From NCBI GenBank assembly GCA_030680855.1, contig JAUXUN010000080.1, forward strand, positions 23,656-87,655: a DNA stretch of 64,000 nt. Reading direction: 5' to 3'. This DNA comes from Aestuariivirga sp. (GTDB lineage: Bacteria; Pseudomonadota; Alphaproteobacteria; Rhizobiales; Aestuariivirgaceae). The notes beneath the pieces are model-generated. The model ran no database searches, was not told where the DNA came from, and saw only the letters and a list, made by a program, of their open reading frames with translations. Below, one piece after another: positions 26,406 to 36,415 of the stretch. A program made the translations under genes and the position numbers. The stretch's first letter is position 1; each line of letters begins with the position of its first letter.

Positions 26406-27620
26406 ATGCCAGTGATATATCCCCCTCATTTTACAGTTGCCTCACTTCTCTTCGCGACCTTTTTGGTGGCGTTGGGTTACGGCGTGCTGCTGCCTGTGCT
26501 GCCGGGGATAGTGGCGCAGCTGAACACAAGCGCTTCTCAGAGCGATACCATCTGGCATACTGGCTTTATAACGGCAGCCTATGCCGGATCCGCATTGATC
26601 GTTGCACCGATATGGGGACGCCTGTCAGACGATCTTTCCAATTCCAACATGATCGTGCTTGCGCTTCTGCTGACAGGCATCGCGACAATTGCCGGAGCTT
26701 TCGCAGCCAGCCTTCCAGCGCTTTACTTCTGGAGATTCGTTGCAGGAGTCGGCGCCGGGGCCATTGGGCCCGCAACGCAGGCTTGGCTCGGCCGCTGGGA
26801 TGCTGCTGGCGTTTCATGGAAAACAAGGCGCGTTGTGCTGGTCGGTCTTGCATCCACGGCCGGACTTTTCATCGGGCCCTTCGTTGGCGGTCTTGCGGCA
26901 ACGATCACGTTCGGGCTAAAGGCGTCATCTGAACCAAACCAGCAATTTCCGCTACTGACGGTCGGATTTCTCCTGTTCGCGGCAGCAGTTGCTGTCGCTG
27001 CAACTGTACGGCATCCGCCGCCCCGGCCACAATTGGAAGTCGTCGTGTTTGGCCTTCTGCGGCGGATATCGTTCATGCTCGTGCCTTTGGCCACTACGGC
27101 CCTAGCAATTGGCGCCTTTGAGGTGGCCCTTTCGTTCATGGCGCGGGGACAGCGGATGGGTCCATTCGAAATCGGTTTGTTGTTTGCCCAATGCACACTG
27201 TTCATGTTTGCCGCGCAGGCGATACTCATCCTGCCGCGTTTTCGCGATAGGTCAATGAAGCCAGTGGTCATTCCTGCACTTGCAGTCCTTGCGGTAGGAT
27301 TGATGGGGACGGTCTTCGTCAATGGCATCGTTGGGCACGCCATTGCGACGGGTCTTGTGGCAATTGGCGGCGGGCTATTGCCTCCTATTCTCGCGAAGCA
27401 AATAGCGGCCATTGATGGGGGAGCGTCGGGTTCAGCAAGCGGATTTCAGTTGGCAGCTAGCCAAGCAGGTCAAACCGCTGGCGCAATACTGGCTGGTTCG
27501 ATTGCCACCGTATCGGATCCAAGGTGGGTGTTTTTCTCGGCCGCCATCGCCGCTGCCGCCACCGGCGTTTTATTGGCCCGAACCAAAAGGTGGGTAACAT
27601 TTCAAAGGACAAGCCCATGA
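26406..27620 (+). CDS. MFS transporter (TetA-like drug/metal efflux)
   Basis: 404 residues with twelve hydrophobic segments. Motif A-like region is APIWGRLSDD after helix 2, and LVALGYGVLLPVLPG opens helix 1, as in TetA/12-TMS antiporters. Starts 4 bases after the ATPase stop and ends in an ATGA overlap with ppk2, so all three genes are one transcript. Substrate unknown; the context hints at export of a toxic compound. Confidence 0.85.
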   Translation: MPVIYPPHFTVASLLFATFLVALGYGVLLPVLPGIVAQLNTSASQSDTIWHTGFITAAYAGSALIVAPIWGRLSDDLSNSNMIVLALLLTGIATIAGAFAASLPALYFWRFVAGVGAGAIGPATQAWLGRWDAAGVSWKTRRVVLVGLASTAGLFIGPFVGGLAATITFGLKASSEPNQQFPLLTVGFLLFAAAVAVAATVRHPPPRPQLEVVVFGLLRRISFMLVPLATTALAIGAFEVALSFMARGQRMGPFEIGLLFAQCTLFMFAAQAILILPRFRDRSMKPVVIPALAVLAVGLMGTVFVNGIVGHAIATGLVAIGGGLLPPILAKQIAAIDGGASGSASGFQLAASQAGQTAGAILAGSIATVSDPRWVFFSAAIAAAATGVLLARTKRWVTFQRTSP

Positions 27621-28360
27621 AGGACTCACTCAGGACCACAGCCATCGAATTGGTAAAAGTGCAGCGCGAGGTCATCGAGAGCAAGGCAAAGGTCTTTGTG
27701 ATTTTTGAGGGGCGCGACGCGGCGGGAAAGGATGGCGCAATCAAGTGCGTCACGAAAAACATGAGCCCGAGGGATACGCGCATCGTTGCCTTGGGCAAGC
27801 CGGTCGACCGGGAATCTAGAGCCTGGTACTTCGAGCGATACGTGGCGCATTTGCGCGTGGCGGGAGAAATCGCCCTATTCAATCCCAGCTGGTACAACCG
27901 TGCCGGTGTCGAGCTGGTGATGAATTTCTGCGCACCCGCCGAATATGAGGAATTCCTGATCACGGTTCCTATGTACGAGCAACTGCTTGCGCATTGCGGC
28001 TTTACGATCGTCAAATACTATCTCGACATTTGCAAGGACGAGCAAAGGAAAAGGCTCCGCGAACGCGAAGAAAACCCGCTCAAGCAATGGAAATGCAGTC
28101 CGGTGGAAGCCGAAGCCATTCATCTATGGAGAGAATACGGCGTGGCTCGGGACGCAATGCTGAAACGCACCAGCATGGCCTTTGCCCCCTGCACGATTGT
28201 CAAAGCTGACGACAAGGCTGCCGCCCGGCTTGCAATCATGCAGGATATTGTTCGCCGCCTGTCGCCTGACGCGGGCAGCAAGCGCCGACCGCCACCGGAT
28301 GAAAGAATTCTGTTTCCCTTTGACGAAAGTCCACCCAAAAGCAGACACGTCGCCGAGTGA
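27617..28360 (+). CDS. ppk2: Polyphosphate kinase 2
   Basis: 247 residues. PPK2 fold: Walker A GRDAAGKDG (residues ~33-41), RIVALGKP, and the lid/Walker B region EIALFNPSWYNRAGVE. In many PPK2s the last motif begins FDRSWYNR; here it is FNPS, so the Asp and Arg are replaced (AAT CCC, checked). The enzyme phosphorylates nucleotides with polyphosphate. Its start overlaps the MFS stop. Polyphosphate is a known metal chelator and phosphate source during copper export, so a detox role is plausible. Confidence 0.9.
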   Translation: MKDSLRTTAIELVKVQREVIESKAKVFVIFEGRDAAGKDGAIKCVTKNMSPRDTRIVALGKPVDRESRAWYFERYVAHLRVAGEIALFNPSWYNRAGVELVMNFCAPAEYEEFLITVPMYEQLLAHCGFTIVKYYLDICKDEQRKRLREREENPLKQWKCSPVEAEAIHLWREYGVARDAMLKRTSMAFAPCTIVKADDKAAARLAIMQDIVRRLSPDAGSKRRPPPDERILFPFDESPPKSRHVAE

Positions 28361-28380
28361 CTTGAAGAGGAGCAATTGAA

Positions 28381-29622
28381 ATGTTGAGCAAGCTGATCAG
28401 AAAGACCATCTCCAGAGGACGCCTCCATGTCATATTCCCCGGCGGCCGAAGAGAAAGCTTCGGCTTGGAAGGCGGCGTGGAGGCTGCAATCAGGATCTCC
28501 GACACGGCAACCATGATGAGAATTGTTGCTTGCCCGTCGGTGGGCTTTGGCGAAGGTTACATGGAAGGCCGCATCGAGGTTTGCGAAGGGTCAATCCGGG
28601 ACGTGATCGACATTTTGACGTCGAACATGGAGGCGCTCGAGGCAACTCCACTTTTCAGGCTGCGCAATTTCATCGGCCGCCGCAGACGGAGTCTTCGCCA
28701 GTTCAATACGCCACGGCGTGCGCAACGCAATGTGGCCCATCATTATGACTTGAGCGAAAGTCTTTACCGCCTGTTCCTCGACGAGGACATGCAATATTCA
28801 TGCGCCTACTTTGCTTCCCCGCACGACGATCTCGAAACGGCGCAACGGCGGAAGAAATGGCATATCGCCTCAAAGCTGCTGCTTGAACCCGGGCAGTCGG
28901 TCCTCGACATCGGATCGGGCTGGGGCGGATTGGCCATTGAGCTTGCATGTCTCGCCGGCGCAGATGTCACCGGCGTAACGCTGTCACGGGAACAACTTAG
29001 GGCCGCCAGCGAGCGTGTCCACAAACTTGGCCTTGCGGCCCGCGTCAAATTCGATCTCGCTGACTACCGCCAATTGAGCGGCCCGTTTGACCGCGTCGTT
29101 TCGGTCGGCATGTTCGAGCACGTCGGCGTGCCGAACTACCGCGACTTTTTCCGTCAAATCAAGAAACTTCTGCGCAGCGACGGCATCGCCTTGATCCATG
29201 CAATCGGGCGCAAGGGGCCGCCAGGCTGCTGCGATTCCTGGATCGAAAAACACATCTTTCCGGGCGGCTATATTCCAGCGCTCTCGGAAGTCCTGAGCGC
29301 AGTCGAGCACGAGGGACTCTGGGTGACCGACGTCGAAATACTCAGGCTGCACTATGCAGAAACACTCAAGCACTGGTTTGATCGTTTCCAGGCAAACCGG
29401 CGCGCCGCTGCCGTCCTTTATGACGAACGATTTTGCCGCATGTGGGAGTTTTATCTGGCGAGCTGCGAGATGGCGTTCCGCAATGGAGATCTGATGGTCT
29501 TTCAGCTGCAACTTTCGCCGGACCGGATGGCGGTACCAATCATCCGCGACTATATGGTCGATGGCGAGCGCAGCCTCGCGTCACAACCCCGCTCCCTCGG
29601 ATGGATGGAAGCCGCTGAGTAA
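28381..29622 (+). CDS. cfa: Cyclopropane-fatty-acyl-phospholipid synthase
   Basis: 413 residues. The SAM-binding motif VLDIGSGWGGLAIELA (about residues 173-188) and the downstream GMFEHVG and YAETLKHW motifs are those of Cfa/mycolic cyclopropane synthases. It methylenates membrane lipid double bonds using SAM and hardens membranes against stress. Starts 20 bases after ppk2. It belongs to a cassette with a SAM synthase and a further SAM-dependent methyltransferase. Confidence 0.93.
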   Translation: MLSKLIRKTISRGRLHVIFPGGRRESFGLEGGVEAAIRISDTATMMRIVACPSVGFGEGYMEGRIEVCEGSIRDVIDILTSNMEALEATPLFRLRNFIGRRRRSLRQFNTPRRAQRNVAHHYDLSESLYRLFLDEDMQYSCAYFASPHDDLETAQRRKKWHIASKLLLEPGQSVLDIGSGWGGLAIELACLAGADVTGVTLSREQLRAASERVHKLGLAARVKFDLADYRQLSGPFDRVVSVGMFEHVGVPNYRDFFRQIKKLLRSDGIALIHAIGRKGPPGCCDSWIEKHIFPGGYIPALSEVLSAVEHEGLWVTDVEILRLHYAETLKHWFDRFQANRRAAAVLYDERFCRMWEFYLASCEMAFRNGDLMVFQLQLSPDRMAVPIIRDYMVDGERSLASQPRSLGWMEAAE

Positions 29623-29695
29623 ACACGTAAGATGAAAAAAGGAAAAGTGCCTGCACTTTAACAAGTCAAATTAGCAGCAAAGAGGATAGGAAATC

Positions 29696-29989
29696 ATGCA
29701 ACATACAGGACATCAAAATAATCACGATTCGGCACCGCGCAACGCCTGGTCACGCGGCAGCATCGTGCTGATCGCATTTCTTGCGATTGCCGGATTCTAC
29801 CTCATCGCAGAACATCGGGCACATTTTTTCGGCATATTGCCGTTCCTGCTCCTGCTCGCCTGCCCGCTGCTTCACATGTTCATGCATGGTGGGCATGGCG
29901 GGCATGGCAACTCCGGGACCACGCGACCTACTGACAAGAGAGATGGAAATCTACCACCACCGCCTGCCGGTGGCGGACATCAACACTGA
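29696..29989 (+). CDS. DUF2933 small membrane protein
   Basis: 97 residues: short His-rich start (MQHTGHQNNH), one or two membrane segments (SIVLIAFLAIAGFYLI; FFGILPFLLLLACP), then MHGGHGGHG and a Pro/Gly/His tail. This is the DUF2933 pattern, usually found next to copper or other metal genes. Shine-Dalgarno GAGGATAGGAAA before ATG 29696. Function unknown. It precedes the ICMT-like methyltransferase, and a broken copy of the pair exists at 58191-59067. Confidence 0.85.
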   Translation: MQHTGHQNNHDSAPRNAWSRGSIVLIAFLAIAGFYLIAEHRAHFFGILPFLLLLACPLLHMFMHGGHGGHGNSGTTRPTDKRDGNLPPPPAGGGHQH

Positions 29990-30013
29990 ACCCTGGATAT
30001 TTGGAGAAACATC

Positions 30014-30682
30014 ATGCAAGAAGATGCACCGGCCTATGGGTTATGGATGCTCGTCGTCCTGAACTCCGCCATATTCATTATATTTGCCTTCAGCTTCTTT
30101 AAGCCGCAGACCGGTCGGGACTGGCGGTCATTCGGCGCTTTCAGCGCCTTCCTCGTGGCCCTGTTCGCCGAAATGTATGGCTTCCCACTGACAATCTATA
30201 TGCTCTCGGGATGGCTGCAGACCCGCTGGCCTGATATCAACTGGCTGAGCCATGATGCGGGACACCTTCTGGAAATGACGTTCGGCTGGAAGTTGAATCC
30301 GCATTTCGGGCCATTTCATGTTCTGAGCTTCGCGCTGATTGGCGGTGGCTTCTGGCTCATTTCCGCAGGCTGGCAACGATTGTATGAAGCCCAAAAACGG
30401 CACGAACTGGCAACCGGTGGCGTTTACGCCAGAATGCGTCATCCGCAATATGTGGGCTTTATTCTGATCATGCTGGGCTTCCTCGTGCAGTGGCCAACGA
30501 TCCTGACGCTTGTAATGTTTCCTATCCTCGTGGTGATGTATGTGAGGTTGGCAAAATCGGAAGAACGCGAAGCCTTGGCGGAGTTTGGAGATGCGTATAG
30601 GAATTACATGAAAGACGTTCCGGGCTTTGTCCCCAACTTAGGGGGCATAGAGTCGAAAGCCCGCCACAGAGGCGGCGGGTAG
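30014..30682 (+). CDS. ICMT/PEMT-family methyltransferase (copy 1)
   Basis: 222 residues with four to five membrane helices and the C-terminal signature of isoprenylcysteine carboxyl- / phospholipid N-methyltransferases: GGVYARMRHPQYVGFILIMLGF, then EEREALAEFGDAY. It would methylate a membrane substrate with SAM; which one is unknown. Follows DUF2933 by 24 bases. A second gene with about the same layout and many identical stretches (SFGAFSAFLVALF, NWLSHDAGHLLEM) is at 58435. Confidence 0.85.
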   Translation: MQEDAPAYGLWMLVVLNSAIFIIFAFSFFKPQTGRDWRSFGAFSAFLVALFAEMYGFPLTIYMLSGWLQTRWPDINWLSHDAGHLLEMTFGWKLNPHFGPFHVLSFALIGGGFWLISAGWQRLYEAQKRHELATGGVYARMRHPQYVGFILIMLGFLVQWPTILTLVMFPILVVMYVRLAKSEEREALAEFGDAYRNYMKDVPGFVPNLGGIESKARHRGGG

Positions 30683-30805
30683 GGGCGGTCTTGATGTTCA
30701 TCCTGGGCGCCGTCGACAACACTCATTTGGTCGGCTAATATTGAGATTGCACCACCATTTGCAGCGTCCCAACTTCTGAAGCACTGGCCCTGCGGGACTA
30801 TTCCT

Positions 30806-31996
30806 TTGATTGCTCCGATTTTAACAATTCACCAACACAGAGATGATTTCGTCGAAGTGGTCGAACGCAAGGGACTTGGCCATCCGGACACGATTTGTGA
30901 CGCGCTGGCGGAGGCATTTTCGCGAAATCTGTGTCGCGAGTATCGGCGACGCTTCGGCGAGGTGCTTCATCACAATGTCGACAAGGCACTTCTATGCGGC
31001 GGCAGTGCCGCACCCGCACTCGGTGGCGGAACAATCCTGGCACCCGTTGTTGTCTATCTCGCGGGTCGAGCAACAACAGAAGTCGGCAATGACCGTCTGG
31101 ATATCAATGCGATTGCGATTGAAGGATCGCGAGCGTGGGTACGCGAAAATCTTCACGCAGTCGATTCGGAGCGGCATATAAAGTTTCAAGCCGTGGCACG
31201 ATCCGGTTCTCGCGATCTCCAGTCTCTCTTTGCTCACCGCGACCGCGGTAGTGTTGCGAATGATACATCGATCGGGGTTGGCTATGCACCGCTGAGTCGC
31301 TTGGAGCTGCTGGTGCTTGAGACCGAACGGCTGATCAACCAAAAGGAGCAGAAGGCCACACATCTCGCATGGGGTGAAGACGTCAAAGTCATGGGCATCC
31401 GGTACGGAGACAGAGTTGAGCTCACCGTGGCCTGTGCCATGATTGGCAAATATCTCGTTCACATGGATGACTACTTCGCGCAAGTCGGGGCAGTTGAGCG
31501 GCTGGTGCTGGACCTTGCGGCTCGGCATGGATTCCCGGATTGTGAAATCCACATCAATGCGGCGGATAACCTCGACGAAGGCACGATATACCTGACCGTC
31601 ACCGGAACATCAGCGGAAGGTGGTGACGACGGACAAGTGGGCCGGGGTAACAGGGTCAACGGCCTTATCACTCCCAGTCGGCCAATGAGTCTTGAAGCCG
31701 CCGCTGGCAAGAATCCTGTTACACATGTCGGAAAACTCTACAACGTCCTTGCCCAAAGGATTTGTACCAAACTGGTTGAGAAAATTCCGGAAATTGCCAC
31801 TGCCCAATGTCTCCTCGTCAGCCGGATTGGAGAACCCATAACTGACCCTGCCGCATTGGAATTCAAGATCGCAACCCATGACGGCTTTCTCGCTGACCAA
31901 CTAAAACGCACGATCGAAGATATCGCCGTCGATCAGCTGCAGGATGTTGACAGTATCATCGAAGATTTCATCGAAGGCAGCATTGGGCTTTTCTGA
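30806..31996 (+). CDS. Archaeal-type methionine adenosyltransferase
   Basis: 396-residue SAM synthase of the archaeal type (not the bacterial MetK type): [22 protein letters not shown] at the start, [16 protein letters not shown]-like [21 protein letters not shown]-like and [26 protein letters not shown]. It makes SAM from methionine and ATP. The start is probably TTG 30806; no ATG is available upstream in a plausible position. Neighbouring cfa and ICMT genes both consume SAM. Transcribed towards the MacA-like gene, ending only 4 bases from its stop. Confidence 0.92.
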   Translation: MIAPILTIHQHRDDFVEVVERKGLGHPDTICDALAEAFSRNLCREYRRRFGEVLHHNVDKALLCGGSAAPALGGGTILAPVVVYLAGRATTEVGNDRLDINAIAIEGSRAWVRENLHAVDSERHIKFQAVARSGSRDLQSLFAHRDRGSVANDTSIGVGYAPLSRLELLVLETERLINQKEQKATHLAWGEDVKVMGIRYGDRVELTVACAMIGKYLVHMDDYFAQVGAVERLVLDLAARHGFPDCEIHINAADNLDEGTIYLTVTGTSAEGGDDGQVGRGNRVNGLITPSRPMSLEAAAGKNPVTHVGKLYNVLAQRICTKLVEKIPEIATAQCLLVSRIGEPITDPAALEFKIATHDGFLADQLKRTIEDIAVDQLQDVDSIIEDFIEGSIGLF

Positions 31997-32000
31997 GCCG

Positions 32001-33215
32001 TCAGGGGATATCCCGCTCGGAGACCGACACCCCGTCTTGAATCCGATCACTGGGGTGAAGAACAACCCGATCACCAACTGAAAGACCGGAAATAATTTCC
32101 GCGACCCGGTTGTTGCGCTGTCCAATTTGAACGGGCGTGAGATGGGTTCGCCCATTGGTGACAGCGAAAACCGCCCAATTGTCATCCTTGCGGAAGAGGG
32201 CAGCGACCGGCACGGTGATGGCCTCGCTTGCATTCCAAACGGGGATGTGAACGATAACACGGTAATCGTGCCCCAGCCGCGACCAGGCTTCTGGCGGGTC
32301 GACGAAATCGATCGTCGTCCGCACACGCTGCTCTTCGAAGCCGAGCGCGGAAATCTTGACGGAACCCACAGGATCCACGCGGGCAACACGCCCTTGTAAT
32401 TGTGATCCGCCCCAGCCATCGATCCGCACGGGCGCACCAGGCGCGACCGAGACCGCGTCGGTCGATAGAAGATCAGCAACGACTTCAAGATCAGATGGGT
32501 TTCCGATGTCGATCAGCGGCGTGCCTGCCTGTACAACGCCCTCGCTCTCCTGGATGATCCTAAGGATGCGGCCAGTGACAGGAGCACGAATCTGCACGCA
32601 GCATGCGGAATCAGTTGGACCGGCACTGCTGGTAAGCGGTTCGGTGAGCCGGACTGCGGCACTGGCTCGTTCGCTGCGACGCACCTCCAGTTGCGCCCTT
32701 GCGCTCGCCAGCGCAGCTTCATTGGTTTCAACATCTATTTTTGCCTTCTCCAAGGTCTTCATCGCTATCGTATTTGTGCGGGCGAGCGCCTCTGCCCTTT
32801 GCAGGTCACTGCGAGAGAACTCGACGACTTTCTCAATTCTGTGCACTTCGTGTTCCGCCAATGTGACAGCAGCGTCTGCGGCAGCCAGCGCCGCCTGCAA
32901 TTCCTCATGTGAACGTATGTCATGAAAACTGGGGGCCATAGGCTGCATGACTGCAACCACCGTGTCATTTGTTACCACCTGGTCCCCAACCCGCCCCGGC
33001 ACTCTCAGGACCATGCCTGCCAATGGCGCCGATACCGTGTATATTTCCCGTACACGCGTTTTCCCCTCGTCATCGACCGTAACCTCCATGGGGCCCTTCG
33101 ACACGGTCGCCAAATCAACGGGTATCGGCCGCGGCCATGCAAACCAAACGAGGCCTGCTATGACCAATCCGAGGACAATGGCTCCCAGTATTCTCTTCAT
33201 CCATTTCATGCGCAT
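32001..33215 (-). CDS. HlyD/MacA-like membrane fusion protein
   Basis: 404 residues: N-terminal anchor (ILGAIVLGLVIAGLVWF), beta-barrel/lipoyl half (GMVLRVPGRVGDQVV), long coiled coil (about residues 100-190, ALAAADAAVTLAEHEVHRIEK) and the second lipoyl half (GRILRIIQESEGVVQAG). It would link the inner-membrane permease to an outer-membrane channel. Starts 4 bases after the permease stop; ATG 33215, 33209 and 33200 are all possible. Part of a three-gene MacAB-like efflux operon. Confidence 0.9.
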   Translation of the reverse strand: MRMKWMKRILGAIVLGLVIAGLVWFAWPRPIPVDLATVSKGPMEVTVDDEGKTRVREIYTVSAPLAGMVLRVPGRVGDQVVTNDTVVAVMQPMAPSFHDIRSHEELQAALAAADAAVTLAEHEVHRIEKVVEFSRSDLQRAEALARTNTIAMKTLEKAKIDVETNEAALASARAQLEVRRSERASAAVRLTEPLTSSAGPTDSACCVQIRAPVTGRILRIIQESEGVVQAGTPLIDIGNPSDLEVVADLLSTDAVSVAPGAPVRIDGWGGSQLQGRVARVDPVGSVKISALGFEEQRVRTTIDFVDPPEAWSRLGHDYRVIVHIPVWNASEAITVPVAALFRKDDNWAVFAVTNGRTHLTPVQIGQRNNRVAEIISGLSVGDRVVLHPSDRIQDGVSVSERDIP

Positions 33216-33218
33216 AAT

Positions 33219-35585
33219 TCAATCCCTGGTTTTGAGGACAGCTACCAAATCGAGTCGGTTCACACGCTCACGCACAATCAGGGCTGACAGAAATGCCGAG
33301 ACCAGCACGATCACGCTGGCAAGAACATAGGTGGAATCCATAACGACCAGCCGGACGCGCATCAATTCGCCAGCCAGCCTCGTTTGCATGAGCCATGCAA
33401 GGTCATAGCCAAAAACCCAACCCAATGGCTGGGCAACAATCACGAGAAATCCGAGCTCGAGGAGAAGAATGCGGAACACTTCGCCACGGGTAAAGCCAAG
33501 GACGCGAAGGCTGGCCAATTCCCTTGAACGTTCCGAGAGTGAAATTCTCGCACTGCTATAGACAACGCCGAATGCAATAATAGCGGCAAGCAGGGTGTAA
33601 ATGCTTGCCATCGTCGTAATGAGCAGGGCCACCGATTCACGAAAATTTGCGAGCGAATCCCGCTGCAGCGCCATGCCACTGACAGCAGGCAGCCGCTTGA
33701 TAGCATCGTAAAGAACATCAAGTTTGTGCGCGTCAAGACTGAAATGAACGCTGTTCACGGCTGGGGCCTCGCGCATCAACCGGGCCAAGGCTTGGGCATC
33801 CATCATGCCCCGAAGTCCGAAATAGTCTTCCACGAGGGCGGTGACCGGCAGACTTACACTCCGGCGTTGTCCTTCAAGCAGGTCGACTTCGACAAAATCG
33901 CCCACTTGCACTTGCAGGATTTGGCCAAGCATGCTCGAAATTGCCAGGCCGCTTTCCGGGAGAGTCACAATGCGCAGATCGGTATCGATGATGCGACTCA
34001 GATCTGCGTCGCGTGGTCGGCCGCTGATCGCCAATCGGCGCTCCATATTTCCATTCCGGATTAGTGCAGGAACCGCACGATATGGTTCGGCAGCAAGAAC
34101 CCCAGGCAAATGTCGCACTTCATCAATCACCCGATCCCTGGGGCGTTTGTCCCTGAAGCTTATAGTGGCGTCCTGGCGGTCCGCCATGAAATATGTCACG
34201 TCAACGAGTTGTTCCATTGTGTCTCTTGTGAAAAGAGAGACGATGAGTATCGCCGTGGCAAGTGCCATTCCCAACATGGTGAAAGCCGAGCGGAAGGGAT
34301 GACTTGCAATATTGCGCAGCATCATCATGGTTGGTTGAGACAGTATTCGGTTGATTGCGAACTTCGGCGGCAGGAAGTGGCGAAATCGAGCGGGAGCGGG
34401 CGGCTGCATCGCAACTGCTGGAGCCAGTTTAATGACCTCTCGCAGCGCACCCACGCCACCTGCAATTGCAGCCGCCACACTCAGCGAGGTCGCCATCAGG
34501 TAGACATCGGGGCTATAAGAGTAAACAAGAAAGGGGAAGCGGAAGAACTCGCCGAACAGCCCTGTAATGTAAATGCCGAGCCATGTCCCGGCTGAGCTGC
34601 CGATAGCGATTCCTATGACAACGATCGCAGTAATAAATTTGATGTAGTGAGCAGCTACGGCGAAGTTGCCATATCCCATCGCTTTCAAAAGGCCGATTTG
34701 CTCTCGTTCGAGCGTGATGATGCGACTGAGTGTGAGATTGACAAGGAATGCCCCGACCAGCAGGAAAATTGGTGGCAGGGTCCGGCTCATGTTTCTGAGC
34801 ATATCGAATTCGTGATTGAGCCATGCATGCGAGGTCTGATCCTTGCGCCCGTAAGCAGCCCTACCGCCATAACGGTCAAGGAGCGCGTCAAGCCGCTTGA
34901 TCACCTCGCGTTCGGAGGCGCCCCGCAGCAGCTTGAGATTGACAGACGAAAATGCCCCTTCGAGATCGTAGGCGCTGGCAAGCGCTTTCTCAGACATCCA
35001 CACAATGCCGAAGCGGCGGTCATCCGGCATGATGTCACCCGGTCCGATCGAGTAGACAAATTCGGGCGAGAGGGCTAAGCCGACTACAACAAGCTCTCGC
35101 TTGCGGCCATTCAATATCGCCGAAAAACGCGCGCCGGGAGTGAATGCGTGAGCGGTGGCGAAGCTCTCATTGATAACAACTTCTTCGGCTCTCGCCGGCT
35201 CAGGCATCCGCCCAGCCCGGATATGAAGCTGATTGAGTAACTGCCCGCCTCCATCAGGCACTGAAATGAATTGCCCTGTCGCAGGCTCGGGAAAATTCGG
35301 AATATCAAGCAGAGCGAGTGTCGCAATTCGCACATCGACGGCGGCCACCCCGGGAATTTCTGAAATTTGGCGGACCAGCGTCTTTGGCGCGCGGCTTACG
35401 GACGCAAAAACGTCTGCAAACCGGTAGCGCTCGTAATACGCTGCACGTGTCTCGTCCAGAGAGCGATAAGAACCTACCGACATCAGAAGCGTCGACGCGC
35501 CGCCAGCAATTACAAGCGCCACAGCAAGAACCAGAGGCCAGAGCCGCCTCAGGTCACGGAACAATTTGATGTCGAGTACCCGCAT
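33219..35585 (-). CDS. ABC transporter permease with two FtsX domains
   Basis: 788 residues, ten predicted membrane helices arranged as two FtsX/MacB-type modules; the first ends with a region LTLSRIITLEREQIGLLKAMG, the second with YSSARISLSERSRELASLRVLGFTRGE, both typical coupling-helix motifs. MacB-like permeases drive extrusion from the periplasm. ATG 35585 was chosen (MRVLDIKLF) since the upstream extension is antisense-like. Lies between the ATPase and the fusion protein in one operon. Confidence 0.9.
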   Translation of the reverse strand: MRVLDIKLFRDLRRLWPLVLAVALVIAGGASTLLMSVGSYRSLDETRAAYYERYRFADVFASVSRAPKTLVRQISEIPGVAAVDVRIATLALLDIPNFPEPATGQFISVPDGGGQLLNQLHIRAGRMPEPARAEEVVINESFATAHAFTPGARFSAILNGRKRELVVVGLALSPEFVYSIGPGDIMPDDRRFGIVWMSEKALASAYDLEGAFSSVNLKLLRGASEREVIKRLDALLDRYGGRAAYGRKDQTSHAWLNHEFDMLRNMSRTLPPIFLLVGAFLVNLTLSRIITLEREQIGLLKAMGYGNFAVAAHYIKFITAIVVIGIAIGSSAGTWLGIYITGLFGEFFRFPFLVYSYSPDVYLMATSLSVAAAIAGGVGALREVIKLAPAVAMQPPAPARFRHFLPPKFAINRILSQPTMMMLRNIASHPFRSAFTMLGMALATAILIVSLFTRDTMEQLVDVTYFMADRQDATISFRDKRPRDRVIDEVRHLPGVLAAEPYRAVPALIRNGNMERRLAISGRPRDADLSRIIDTDLRIVTLPESGLAISSMLGQILQVQVGDFVEVDLLEGQRRSVSLPVTALVEDYFGLRGMMDAQALARLMREAPAVNSVHFSLDAHKLDVLYDAIKRLPAVSGMALQRDSLANFRESVALLITTMASIYTLLAAIIAFGVVYSSARISLSERSRELASLRVLGFTRGEVFRILLLELGFLVIVAQPLGWVFGYDLAWLMQTRLAGELMRVRLVVMDSTYVLASVIVLVSAFLSALIVRERVNRLDLVAVLKTRD

Positions 35586-35589
35586 CAAT

Positions 35590-36297
35590 TTACCAACTGA
35601 GCCCGGCCGCTTTTCGGCGCGCCTTGTTCTTCTGAATTCTTGCGATTTTGCCATCTGCGAAGAAAAGCACCCGGTCCGCCACATCCTGAATACTGGCATT
35701 ATGGGTAATGATAAGCGTCGTGGCCCCGAGCTCGACGTTGGCACTCAGTAGCGCATCAATGACCAGGATCCCCGTCTTTGAATCGAGGGCTCCGGTGGGC
35801 TCATCGCAAAGCAGTACTTCAGGACGCTTTGCTATGGCGCGCGCGATAGCAACACGTTGCTGTTCGCCGCCCGAAAGCTGGGCCGGAAAATGAGCCATCC
35901 GCGCTTCAAGGCCAACGAGCGCCAAGGCTTCTTCCGGACGCATGGGGCGATCGGCTATCTCGGTAACGAGAGCAACATTTTCGTAGGCCGTCAAACTCGG
36001 AACGAGATTGTAGAATTGAAATACGAATCCAACATGCCGGCGCCGATAGGCTGTTAGACCCCGATCACCGAGCGCGGTCAGTTCTTGGGTACCAAAAAGC
36101 AGGCGGCCGCTTGTAGCATGATCTATGCCGCCCATGATATTGAGAAGCGTCGACTTGCCGCTGCCGGACGGACCGAGCAACACGACCACCTCTCCGGCCT
36201 GGATTTCGAGATCGACGCCGCGCAATGCGCGTACTTCCACTTCGCCGGAGGTGTAGGTTTTTGTCAGGTTTTGAGCGCTGAATACAGGCTGTTTCAT
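35590..36297 (-). CDS. ABC transporter ATP-binding protein (MacB/LolD-like)
   Basis: 235 residues. Walker [11 protein letters not shown]-loop [16 protein letters not shown], signature [14 protein letters not shown], Walker [14 protein letters not shown] and H-loop ITHN. Gives energy to the adjacent permease. ATG 36297 ([11 protein letters not shown]). First gene of the efflux operon; 119 bases downstream of the FtsH-like chimera on the same strand. Confidence 0.95.
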   Translation of the reverse strand: MKQPVFSAQNLTKTYTSGEVEVRALRGVDLEIQAGEVVVLLGPSGSGKSTLLNIMGGIDHATSGRLLFGTQELTALGDRGLTAYRRRHVGFVFQFYNLVPSLTAYENVALVTEIADRPMRPEEALALVGLEARMAHFPAQLSGGEQQRVAIARAIAKRPEVLLCDEPTGALDSKTGILVIDALLSANVELGATTLIITHNASIQDVADRVLFFADGKIARIQKNKARRKAAGLSW

Positions 36298-36415
36298 CGT
36301 GTTCCTCGCTTGCGCAAGTAATCCATTCCAAAGATTCCTGTTCCACAAACAACGACGCAAGACCCCCGTGAGGTCCCACCGACGGTGAACCCAATTAGAT
36401 CGAGGCAAGTCCAAA

